This document shows positions 52,436-58,293 of a DNA stretch of 64,000 nt, piece after piece. The stretch's first letter is position 1. Every line of letters begins with the position of its first letter. Source of the stretch: a bacterium (GTDB taxonomy: Bacteria > Auribacterota > UBA6266); the NCBI GenBank assembly GCA_023228325.1, contig JALOBK010000001.1:310001-374000 (forward strand), read 5' to 3'. A model generated the notes under the pieces. The model ran no database searches and was not told the DNA's origin. It was given only the letters and a program-made list of their open reading frames with translations. Made by a program: the position numbers and the translations under genes.

Positions 52436-53383
52436 TCAGGAATCTTTCATAAGAATACTTAAAATGCCCTTCTGGACGTGAAGCCTGTTTTCCGCCTGAT
52501 CGAAAACTATCGAATTAGGACTGTCTATGACTTCGTCGGTTACTTCCTCGCCCCTGTGGGCAGGCAGGCAATGCATAAAAAAAGCCGTTTTTTTAGCGCG
52601 GGAAAAAAGTTTTTTATTCACCTGGAACGGCTTAAAAATTTTCATCCTTTTGGATTGTTCGCTTTCTTTTCCCATGCTTACCCATACATCCGTATAAACG
52701 ACATCGGCATTTTTAACCGCCTCATAAGGGTTTGTCCCTATTTCTATTTTGGCGCCGCTTGTTTTTGCCAGAATTTCGGCCGATGTAAGAATTTTTTTAC
52801 TGCAGAAATACCCATCCGGAGAGGCAATGCTTAAATCAAAGCCCAGTAACCCGGAAGCCTGAACAAGCGAATTCACAACATTATTGCCGTCGCCTACATA
52901 TGCCACTTTTATACCTTTAAAATCCGGGGCGGCTGGATTAAGAGAAAATTTTTCAATAATCGTAAAAACATCCGTCAAAATCTGGCAGGGATGAAGCAAA
53001 TCCGTAAGGCCGTTTATAACGGGCACTTCGGAATATTCGGCAAGCTCCTCGACTTTTTTGTGCGAGAAAGTCCTGACCATAATTCCGTTAACCCACCGCG
53101 AAAAATTTTTCGCGGCGTCGTAAATGCTTTCCCTTACTCCCAATTTAACCGTAGACGGGTCAAGGTTAATCGCAATTCCGCCCAACTGAAACATCCCCAC
53201 CTCAAAAGTAACCCTTGTCCTGAGGGAAGGCTTCTCAAAAAGCATAATAAGCGTTTTACCTTTGAGAATGTCAACCGGGTTCTTTTCCTTGAGCTTCTTT
53301 TTCAGTTTTGCGGAAGCGGAAAATATCTCCAGGACATCATCCTTTGATAAATCCGCTAAATCAATTAAATCCTTTTTTGTCAT
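52436..53383 (-). CDS. argF: Ornithine carbamoyltransferase
   Basis: 315 residues from the ATG with GGGG six bases upstream; an ATG two codons earlier touches the GGGG. The carbamoyl-phosphate motif is FEKPSLRTRVTFEV, the ornithine/catalytic motif HPCQILTDVFTI, then FFMHCLPAHRGEEVTDEVID (HCLP). It makes citrulline from ornithine and carbamoyl phosphate for arginine synthesis. No other arg gene is adjacent; it shares a transcript with GH94. Confidence 0.95.
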   Translation of the reverse strand: MTKKDLIDLADLSKDDVLEIFSASAKLKKKLKEKNPVDILKGKTLIMLFEKPSLRTRVTFEVGMFQLGGIAINLDPSTVKLGVRESIYDAAKNFSRWVNGIMVRTFSHKKVEELAEYSEVPVINGLTDLLHPCQILTDVFTIIEKFSLNPAAPDFKGIKVAYVGDGNNVVNSLVQASGLLGFDLSIASPDGYFCSKKILTSAEILAKTSGAKIEIGTNPYEAVKNADVVYTDVWVSMGKESEQSKRMKIFKPFQVNKKLFSRAKKTAFFMHCLPAHRGEEVTDEVIDSPNSIVFDQAENRLHVQKGILSILMKDS

Positions 53384-53410
53384 ATCCATCCCCTACTTAA
53401 TGAAACAGTT

Positions 53411-53439
53411 ATTATCCGTAAAAAAGTTTTTAATGTCAA
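53411..53439 (-). promoter_or_regulatory. argF promoter
   Basis: On the minus strand TTGACA (53439-53434), 17 bp, GATAAT (53416-53411). The word AATGAAAC (53399-53406, plus strand) lies next to the start point and is shared with the repeats in front of the divergent PEP-CTERM gene. Confidence 0.7.
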
Positions 53440-53466
53440 GATTTGACTTATTCTTTTATTTGCAAC

Positions 53467-53495
53467 TTGACAAATACAAGATTTGCGGTTATATT
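53467..53495 (+). promoter_or_regulatory. Promoter of the PEP-CTERM gene
   Basis: On the plus strand TTGACA (53467-53472), 17 bp, TATATT (53490-53495). Predicted start near 53502, giving a leader of about 100 bases that contains two copies of a repeated motif. Confidence 0.7.
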
Positions 53496-53509
53496 ATGGA
53501 ATAAGTTTA

Positions 53510-53580
53510 TTTCATAAAGAAACTAAGTGTTTATAAGCTTTTATTTTTAGCCTTATATTGTTTCATAATGAAACTAAGTT
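53510..53580 (+). repeat. Paired regulatory-like repeats in the PEP-CTERM gene leader
   Basis: TTTCATAAAGAAACTAAGTG (53510-53529) and TTTCATAATGAAACTAAGTT (53561-53580) are 51 bp apart, close to five helical turns. The second contains the perfect palindrome GTTTCATAATGAAAC (53560-53574). They look like paired binding sites or RNA elements. Confidence 0.6.
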
Positions 53581-53601
53581 AACCGTATGAAAGGAGGAAG
53601 G

Positions 53602-54273
53602 ATGAAAAGAAGTTTATTTGTAATGGCGGTATTTACTGCGTCTGTATTGCTCTCATCGAACGCTCCCGCTCTGCTTGAGAATTTCGACGATGGAGTAGCC
53701 GACGGATGGACGCCTGAAAGCGGAACAACATGGATTGCTGAAGACGGAATCTACAAAAACAACGCGGGCGAAGGTTACTGGCAAAAATCAACCGTCGGAT
53801 GGGACTTCCAGGGCGGAAATATTTCGGCTGATTTCAGTAAAGGCTATTATGCCGCCGAATCAGGCATAGGGATACTTTTCGGAGGAGATTATACAAGTTC
53901 GATGTTTGCCGCAGGATTATGGAAAGACGCCAGCGGCTGGATTATAGGCGTTAACGAGTATTCATGGGACGGAAGCCGTTGGCAAAACGTCGACGGATGG
54001 AACAACCAGGGGATAGCCGCTCTTAGCGCGGGAACACAATATACACTGTCTCTGGATGTCAGTGGCAGCGCCGCGACTCTTACACTCGGTTCTGATTCTG
54101 TCTCCAAGACTCTCTCAGGAATACCTTCCGGAAATATCGGGCTTTATAACAGCGTAAGCTGGGGCGAGTTCGATAATTTCAGCGCTGATGTAGTTCCGGA
54201 ACCTTCAAGCATAGTCCTTTTGGGTATAGGACTGGCTGGAATAATAGGTTTTGCCTTTAAAAACAGGAAATAA
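53602..54273 (+). CDS. Exported PEP-CTERM protein with a LamG/DUF1080-like domain
   Basis: 223 residues from the ATG behind AAAGGAGG. A signal peptide (about 1-24) precedes one beta-sandwich domain that starts LENFDDGVADGWTPESGTTW, as in LamG/DUF1080-type (concanavalin-like) modules. The C-terminus has the PEP-CTERM sorting signal: VPEPSS, a hydrophobic helix and a basic end KNRK. Exosortase cleaves and attaches such proteins at the outer surface. No exosortase gene is in the window. Surrounding genes for secreted glycosidases suggest a polysaccharide-binding role, which is inferred. Confidence 0.85.
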   Translation: MKRSLFVMAVFTASVLLSSNAPALLENFDDGVADGWTPESGTTWIAEDGIYKNNAGEGYWQKSTVGWDFQGGNISADFSKGYYAAESGIGILFGGDYTSSMFAAGLWKDASGWIIGVNEYSWDGSRWQNVDGWNNQGIAALSAGTQYTLSLDVSGSAATLTLGSDSVSKTLSGIPSGNIGLYNSVSWGEFDNFSADVVPEPSSIVLLGIGLAGIIGFAFKNRK

Positions 54274-54284
54274 AAAAAACCCAT

Positions 54285-54321
54285 GGGAGGGCATGCAACA
54301 CCGCCCTCCCCCCTATTTTTT
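54285..54321 (+). terminator. Intrinsic terminator after the PEP-CTERM gene
   Basis: GGGAGGGC and GCCCTCCC form an 8-bp perfect stem around a 10-base loop, followed by CCCTATTTTTTC on the plus strand. It lies 12 bp past the stop codon. Confidence 0.85.
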
Positions 54322-54328
54322 CAATACC

Positions 54329-54766
54329 TCAAACATTATACGAAGTCATGAATTCAGACGCTTTTACCACAGGAATAGCAAAATTTTTCACCGAGTGAAA
54401 ATGTTTATCCGAAGACACTATCCAGTCGGCTTTGCCGCTGAGCGCGCACGCGAAATATTTGTTATCGGAATAATCATCTTTCACGACTTCGATTTTTTCC
54501 GCAGGCCTGACTTTCCTGCTTAAGGCAAGTATATTTTTAACCCTCCCGAGGAATTCCCGGCGGGCTTTCATCTGTTTTAATACAAAGAATAACTCTTTTT
54601 CTATGCCTTTTGAATATAAGAGCCTTATTTCCCTCTTCTCTATTTTTTCCAATATGGCCGCCGACGCGCTGTTCTCATTCCAGTAAGCGCCGACAAATAT
54701 ATTCGTATCGACAACTATTTTAACGGGGAAAAACCATCTTTTAAGTTTTTGGATTAATTTGAGCAT
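54329..54766 (-). CDS. PIN domain nuclease-like protein (putative toxin)
   Basis: 145 residues. Acidic PIN residues are seen: VVDTNIFVGAYWNE near the N-terminus, a central Glu (KGIEKELFFVL) and DDYSDNKYFACALSGKADWI followed by VSSDKHF. PIN proteins are Mg-dependent RNases; many are toxins in VapBC-like pairs. No antitoxin gene is visible next to it, so it is either orphan or a solitary COG1569-type PIN protein. The promoter suggests a leaderless mRNA. It converges on the PEP-CTERM gene with the terminator between them. Confidence 0.75.
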   Translation of the reverse strand: MLKLIQKLKRWFFPVKIVVDTNIFVGAYWNENSASAAILEKIEKREIRLLYSKGIEKELFFVLKQMKARREFLGRVKNILALSRKVRPAEKIEVVKDDYSDNKYFACALSGKADWIVSSDKHFHSVKNFAIPVVKASEFMTSYNV

Positions 54767-54772
54767 TGTTTA

Positions 54773-54801
54773 ATGATAAGGGACTCAAAGATAAATTGCA
54801 A
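54773..54801 (-). promoter_or_regulatory. PIN gene promoter (leaderless transcript)
   Basis: On the minus strand TTGCAA (54801-54796), 17 bp, TATCAT (54778-54773), then six bases to the ATG at 54766. No Shine-Dalgarno. Confidence 0.6.
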
Positions 54802-54870
54802 GGGGGTTGGAACCGTCAAAATTGAGCGGCGAGTTTCACAAGTCCTCTCTAATGTTTTGTTGGGAGTTTA

Positions 54871-55314
54871 TTATTCCATATTTTCGATATCAGCTAAATC
54901 CTGGAGTCTTCCGCTGGCTTTCTTATTCTTCTTCAAATCTTGTAACGATATAAAATTTATTTCTACATCATTAATAGTCACTTTTTTTCTGTTTTTAAAG
55001 CATTCGTTAAATTCAACGCCATCTATAGAAGTTAATATTTCTATGCGCAGAGGTTCATTCCCCATTCTTATGTTTTTGCCTTTCTCTAAGAATATTTCAT
55101 CTTTCAGGTTGGGGGTGTCAAACCCAAATTCTTTAAGGGCTTCGACAATTTTATGGGCGTTATCTTTTGACAGCGCTACCCATATATCAAGGTCACCCGT
55201 AGCGCGGGGGTGGCCATAAAACGCCACAGCATATCCGCCAATTACTAAATATTCAATTTTTTTTGAGTTCAGTAATTGTAAGAGTTCTTTGAAATCTTGT
55301 GGTAGCTGGATCAT
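54871..55314 (-). CDS. Nucleotidyltransferase (DUF6036/AbiEii-like), toxin-type
   Basis: 147 residues. The nucleotidyltransferase motif is VIGGYAVAFYGHPRATGDLD (about 24-43), with Gly-Gly and Asp-x-Asp residues, and a later LRIEILTSIDGVEF as the third acidic strand. Such small proteins occur as pairs with a short partner encoded just upstream and behave as toxin or antitoxin modules. The reading frame overlaps its partner by 62 bp. Expected to be cytoplasmic; it may adenylylate or uridylylate a target. Function is inferred from family only. Confidence 0.75.
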   Translation of the reverse strand: MIQLPQDFKELLQLLNSKKIEYLVIGGYAVAFYGHPRATGDLDIWVALSKDNAHKIVEALKEFGFDTPNLKDEIFLEKGKNIRMGNEPLRIEILTSIDGVEFNECFKNRKKVTINDVEINFISLQDLKKNKKASGRLQDLADIENME

Positions 55315-55438
55315 ACCCGAATATAATTTGCCTTAATTGTTCCAGGGCTTCTAACCGTTCAACATAACTTTTTTTTCGCCAGTATGTTAACGAATCATTA
55401 TCGCCATGGGAAGTTATTTTAAACACCCTCTTATCCAT
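55253..55438 (-). CDS. Small partner of the nucleotidyltransferase (putative antitoxin)
   Basis: 61 residues, MDKRVFKITSHGDNDSLTYW at the start and RLEALEQLRQIIFGYD in the middle. Proteins with this pattern are regularly encoded immediately upstream of the DUF6036-type nucleotidyltransferases. The -10 box lies six bases upstream of the ATG, so the mRNA is probably leaderless. It overlaps the nucleotidyltransferase gene. Confidence 0.7.
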   Translation of the reverse strand: MDKRVFKITSHGDNDSLTYWRKKSYVERLEALEQLRQIIFGYDPATTRFQRTLTITELKKN

Positions 55439-55444
55439 CTTTTA

Positions 55445-55453
55445 ATTATATCA
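55445..55453 (-). promoter_or_regulatory. Extended -10 promoter of the nucleotidyltransferase pair
   Basis: On the minus strand TGATATAAT (55453-55445), a TGn-extended -10 box with perfect TATAAT, ends six bases before the ATG at 55438. No convincing -35 box is seen, which the extended -10 can compensate. Confidence 0.55.
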
Positions 55454-55494
55454 TAAGTTGGGTTTTTGATTGTATCTATACTTTATAGAAAGGA

Positions 55495-55554
55495 TGCTAA
55501 CGCTCCGGTTCAGCGGCGGCGCGTCGCGGCGTCCGCTGGAACCGATTGTTATGC
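55495..55554 (-). repeat. attC-like recombination site
   Basis: Read on the minus strand the site begins GCATAAC (R'' type core), runs through CGGTTCCAGCGG and a complementary CCGCTGAACCGG with unpaired bases, and ends GTTAGCA (GTTRRRY-like, one mismatch). The arms are inverted repeats about 25 bases long with a short loop, the structure used by integron integrases. It follows the SDR stop codon by 9 bp, where a cassette attC belongs. Confidence 0.75.
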
Positions 55555-56347
55555 GCAATTGAATTACTGTGCAGTGTACCCGCCGTCTATAGAATGGACG
55601 CTCCCGGTCATGAAGGCCGCGCGCTCACTTAATAAATACGCGACCAGATCCGCAACTTCTTCCCGGGTGGCGAGACGCTTCATGGGATGTACGCTCGCCA
55701 TCCAGTCCGTGACCTCTTTGCCGGATTCCATTATCCGTTGGGTTGCGACATAGCCCGGAGCTACTGCACATACGCGGATATTCGACTCTGCCAACTCTAG
55801 GGCGGCTGAGCGAGTCAACCCGATTACTCCGTGTTTCGCCGCAGTGTATGCTGACATGCCTGCCAAGCCGACTAAGCCATTAGCCGACGACATATTCACA
55901 ATCGCACCAGAACCGTTGGCAAGCATTGCAGGTATCTCATATTTCATGGAGAAGAAGATACCGGTCAGGTCCGTGTCGATGACCTCACGCCATATCTCTG
56001 CTTCTACGTCCTGAACCGGTACACCGGCTGGACCAGTTACACCAGCGTTATTCACAGCCAAATCGAGTTTCTCAAATCGCTCAATGGTTCGCTTCACTGC
56101 ATTTTCCATAGCTAAAGGATCACGTACATCTGCCTCAAGTGCTAAAGTACGCACACCCTTTGGGTCAATTCTCCTACAAACCAATTCCACCGGCTCAAGG
56201 CGACGACTAATCAGCACAACCGACGCACCACCAGCAAATAGGCGCTCTGATATTGCCTCTCCGTTTCCGGTGCCGGCACCCGTTACAAGAGCCACTTTTT
56301 CACTAAATTCCATACTTACCCTCCGAGGTTGAATGTTCTAAGCATAA
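55501..56347 (-). mobile_element. Integron-type gene cassette carrying the SDR gene
   Basis: The cassette is bounded on one side by GTTATGC (minus strand, 56348-56342, 29 bp upstream of the SDR ATG) and on the other by the GTTAGCA core of the attC site (55501-55495). The R'' core of attC is GCATAAC, exactly the reverse complement of the upstream GTTATGC, as expected when a circular cassette opens by cutting G^TT. The 847-bp unit holds one gene and its attC. No integrase gene or further attC site is in the window. Confidence 0.7.
55564..56313 (-). CDS. Short-chain dehydrogenase/reductase in a gene cassette
   Basis: 249 residues, complete classical SDR. The cofactor motif is TGAGTGNG (11-18), NNAG is at 88-91, the active-site Ser in MSSANG (about 142-143), Tyr156 and Lys160 in YTAAK, and a C-terminal SIDGGYTAQ. 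It resembles FabG/glucose-dehydrogenase-type oxidoreductases that use NAD(P)H; the substrate is unknown. GGAGG precedes the ATG. Codon use and base composition look richer in GC than the neighbouring toxin-type genes, which agrees with arrival by transfer. It is the sole gene of the cassette. Confidence 0.9.
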   Translation of the reverse strand: MEFSEKVALVTGAGTGNGEAISERLFAGGASVVLISRRLEPVELVCRRIDPKGVRTLALEADVRDPLAMENAVKRTIERFEKLDLAVNNAGVTGPAGVPVQDVEAEIWREVIDTDLTGIFFSMKYEIPAMLANGSGAIVNMSSANGLVGLAGMSAYTAAKHGVIGLTRSAALELAESNIRVCAVAPGYVATQRIMESGKEVTDWMASVHPMKRLATREEVADLVAYLLSERAAFMTGSVHSIDGGYTAQ

Positions 56348-56395
56348 CATATAATATACGAATTCGTAATTTGTGGGTTTTTCTACCTATGGGAA

Positions 56396-56508
56396 GAAGT
56401 TAGGTAAGTATTTTGACTGGATTCGGGAGCTGAGCCATTATCTTAGCGACAGCCTCGGAGTTCCGCCAGAGGCGGGACGAGAATGAGTGAAAATACTTAC
56501 TTAACTTC
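56396..56508. repeat. Miniature element-like inverted repeat
   Basis: GAAGTTAGGTAAGTATTTT (56396-56414) and AAAATACTTACTTAACTTC (56490-56508) are 19-bp inverted arms with one mismatch around a 75-bp core. The core has its own palindrome (TTCCGCCAGAGGCGG). No coding frame. It sits between the SDR cassette and the four-helix-bundle gene. Confidence 0.6.
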
Positions 56509-56520
56509 TCTGCTATGGAT

Positions 56521-56550
56521 ATTGCTCTGCCATTTTTGCGTAGCAAAAAT
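56521..56550. repeat. 30-bp direct repeat, left copy
   Basis: Identical to 56986-57015 over 30 bases. It has the palindromic core ATTTTTGCGTAGCAAAAAT. It borders the stop codon of the four-helix-bundle gene. Confidence 0.85.
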
Positions 56551-56552
56551 CT

Positions 56553-56888
56553 TCAATGATCCATTAATCCGGATAGCATCTTGCAAATTTCATCCAGATT
56601 TTCTTTCAGGCATTTGCAAGTATTATCTTTGATCAACTTCTTGCGCCGACACAATTCTAATATCGGAACGCATTCAAATGCGGAGCCGCGGGATATTCTG
56701 AAAAAGTTAATCCTATCTGCCTTGTGATACCTGCCATTACCTTCGGCTATGTTCGTAGAGATAGACAAAGCTGCGCGGTTTATCTGATCTGTGAGGTAAT
56801 AATTTCCTTTTGGAAAGGACTCTGTTAATTTACTAATTTCATCCGCAAAATCAACCGCTTTATTATACACATTGAGGTTTTCAAACAT
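56553..56888 (-). CDS. Four-helix-bundle protein (S23/IVS family)
   Basis: 111 residues from the inner ATG (another in-frame ATG lies three codons upstream). It shows the family pattern LNVYNKAVDFADEISKLTES, YYLTDQINRAALSISTNIAE and GNGRYHKADRINFFRISRGS. These proteins form small four-helix bundles. They are often encoded within 23S rRNA intervening sequences or beside mobile DNA, and relatives act as accessory proteins in diversity-generating retroelements. No reverse transcriptase is present here. It lies between two exact 30-bp repeats, the right one touching tRNA-Asp. Function unknown. Confidence 0.85.
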   Translation of the reverse strand: MFENLNVYNKAVDFADEISKLTESFPKGNYYLTDQINRAALSISTNIAEGNGRYHKADRINFFRISRGSAFECVPILELCRRKKLIKDNTCKCLKENLDEICKMLSGLMDH

Positions 56889-56985
56889 AAAAGGCATCTG
56901 GCGTCATTCCTCGAACAATAGAACAATCGAAAATAGACCACAATTGAGTTTTTGTTCGTCTATTGTTCTAATGATCTATTGCTCA

Positions 56986-57015
56986 ATTGCTCTGCCATTT
57001 TTGCGTAGCAAAAAT
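56986..57015. repeat. 30-bp direct repeat, right copy, abutting tRNA-Asp
   Basis: Exact second copy of 56521-56550. Its last base is the complement of the terminal A of the tRNA-Asp CCA end, so the repeat touches the tRNA 3' end. The unit between the repeats is about 435 bp and carries only the four-helix-bundle gene. Confidence 0.85.
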
Positions 57016-57093
57016 GGCGGGAGTGACGGGGCTCGAACCCGCGACCTCCTGCGTGACAGGCAGGCGCTCTAAACCAAACTGAGCTACACCCCC
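57015..57093 (-). tRNA. tRNA-Asp (GTC)
   Basis: Cloverleaf on the minus strand: acceptor GGGGGTG with CACTCCC, anticodon stem CCTGC/GCAGG with loop CTGTCAC, anticodon GTC. T arm GCGGG-TTCGAGC-CCCGT. Encoded CCA. The D loop is rather long (11 bases). Confidence 0.93.
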
Positions 57094-57106
57094 GGAAAGG
57101 GTAAGA

Positions 57107-57182
57107 TGGTGGGCGGTACAAGGATCGAACTTGTGACCCCCTGCTTGTAAGGCAGGTGCTCTCCCAGCTGAGCTAACCGCCC
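57107..57182 (-). tRNA. tRNA-Val (TAC)
   Basis: Cloverleaf on the minus strand: acceptor GGGCGGT with ACCGCCC, anticodon stem CCTGC/GCAGG with loop CTTACAA, anticodon TAC. Encoded CCA. It precedes tRNA-Asp by 13 bases in the direction of transcription, so the two are probably one transcript. Confidence 0.94.
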
Positions 57183-57284
57183 ATCATTTGACTACATCTA
57201 AAAACATAAAGAACCATAAAAACTGATTGTTACGCAAGACTGTGACTTATGAAGTATAACGAACATAAGTTACGTAGTCGAGCG
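57148..57284. repeat. Duplicated 137-bp segment, copy 1 (includes the 5' 35 bases of tRNA-Val)
   Basis: Repeats at 57379-57515 with about three substitutions and no gaps, at an offset of 231 bp. This copy includes the intact tRNA-Val 5' part and its upstream flank. The two copies are separated by 94 bp that carry an 8-bp inverted repeat ATCCCGTG/CACGGGAT at their ends and a hairpin CCCGCCAAGGCGGG inside. Confidence 0.85.
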
Positions 57285-57378
57285 TAATCCCGTGTCCTGC
57301 TTGCCCCGCCAAGGCGGGATCCACTTCGACTTTGCAATTTACGTTCACTTTCGTTCCGTAAACTGCAGTCTCACGGGA

Positions 57379-57413
57379 TAAGGCAGGTGCTCTCCCAGCT
57401 GAGCTAACCGCCC
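57379..57413 (-). pseudogene. tRNA-Val fragment (5' half)
   Basis: Identical to the first 35 bases of tRNA-Val, but without the anticodon 3' stem, T arm and acceptor 3' strand. It is part of the second copy of the 137-bp segment (57379-57515). It cannot form a functional tRNA. Confidence 0.85.
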
Positions 57414-57651
57414 ATCATTTGACTACATCTAAAAACATAAAGAACTATAAAAACTGATTGTTGCGCAAGACTGTGACTTATGGAGTATAACGAACATAAG
57501 TTACGTAGTCGAGCGAAGCAAGTCTCGACGGGGCTTACAAACGTCCCCGGAAATCACTTCCCGAACTATTCCTGAATCAAACCACTTATAAAGATCGTCA
57601 ACCGTCTTTCGGAAAAGCCGAATATTACAATATAACATATGCCGAGTCAAT
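57414..57651. other. Gene-free stretch with the second repeat copy
   Basis: The rest of the second 137-bp copy (to 57515) is followed by about 135 bp with no credible reading frame or RNA gene. It contains ACTTATG/CATAAGT inverted words in both repeat copies. Together with 57183-57378 this makes the longest non-coding interval in the window apart from the 400-bp gap at 23.8-24.2 kb. Confidence 0.6.
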
Positions 57652-57688
57652 AAAAAAACGGGGGTTTGTAACTGTTTCAACCCCCGTT
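57652..57688 (-). terminator. Intrinsic terminator after the GH26 locus
   Basis: On the minus strand AACGGGGGTT pairs with AACCCCCGTT (10 bp, loop of 12), followed by seven T. It lies 21 bp after the stop of the small secreted protein gene and ends the GH26 transcript. Confidence 0.92.
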
Positions 57689-57708
57689 TGTTATATATTT
57701 ATGCGACC

Positions 57709-58293
57709 TTAAAGCACGGCATCAGGCTTGATAACTTTCACATATTCGATAAAAAATTCAACTTCCGCATTCTGGTTGGGACTGCTTACAACCCTGATTT
57801 CCTTTATTTCCGACCAGTCGAGTTTCGCCGGATTCATCTGCGCGCCGTCCCAATATCCGCCGTCAACAGGAAATTCGGTGAGTCTTATCTTCAAAATCTC
57901 CCAATCGGCTTTCAGGGGGGAGAGCAGCTTGCTTACTTCCACCTTTTTGCCGTCTGAATCTTCCGCGTCAAGAACGGAAACCCTTACTTTTTCTCCGCCT
58001 TTACCGCCTTTTATCTTAATTTCAAGCATTGCGCTCCGGACATCTTTCGACACGTTAAGCAGAGGATACTTGCCTAAACTCAAACCGGACCATGTATTCG
58101 GGTCAAGGATAACTTTTAAAACATTTTTCCCGTCTTTTTCCATAACATCAAAACTCGCGCTGTTTTCGGGAAAAACGTAAACATACATACCCATTGCCGC
58201 ATCTATATCGCCTTCAAAAAACACCGCAACATCTTTCGCCTGGCAGAAACCCGCGAAAACAAACATCAACACAAAAAACAGGATTTTTTTCAT
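57709..58293 (-). CDS. Small secreted beta-sandwich protein paired with the GH26 enzyme
   Basis: 194 residues with a signal peptide (about 1-19). The mature domain has VLKVILDPNTWSGLSLGKYP, WEILKIRLTEFPVDGGYWDG and EVEFFIEYVKVIKP. By eye it matches the N-terminal module (about 25-195) of the double GH26 protein encoded just upstream, e.g. EIVLDPGCYSGAAVG and DWNTFSVPVSDFPFTGKFWN. GGGGG precedes the ATG, which overlaps the GH26 stop as ATGA. Probably a carbohydrate-binding or cell-surface partner; ligand unknown. Confidence 0.65.
   Translation of the reverse strand: MKKILFFVLMFVFAGFCQAKDVAVFFEGDIDAAMGMYVYVFPENSASFDVMEKDGKNVLKVILDPNTWSGLSLGKYPLLNVSKDVRSAMLEIKIKGGKGGEKVRVSVLDAEDSDGKKVEVSKLLSPLKADWEILKIRLTEFPVDGGYWDGAQMNPAKLDWSEIKEIRVVSSPNQNAEVEFFIEYVKVIKPDAVL

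Noticed and set aside
53440..53601. sigma54 promoter for the PEP-CTERM gene
   Set aside because: No TGGCA/TGC pair at the correct spacing. A good sigma70 promoter with 17-bp spacing explains the gene.
56553..56888. Diversity-generating retroelement with Avd-like protein
   Set aside because: The four-helix-bundle family is related to Avd, but there is no reverse transcriptase and no template/variable repeat pair nearby. The flanking repeats are exact and palindromic.
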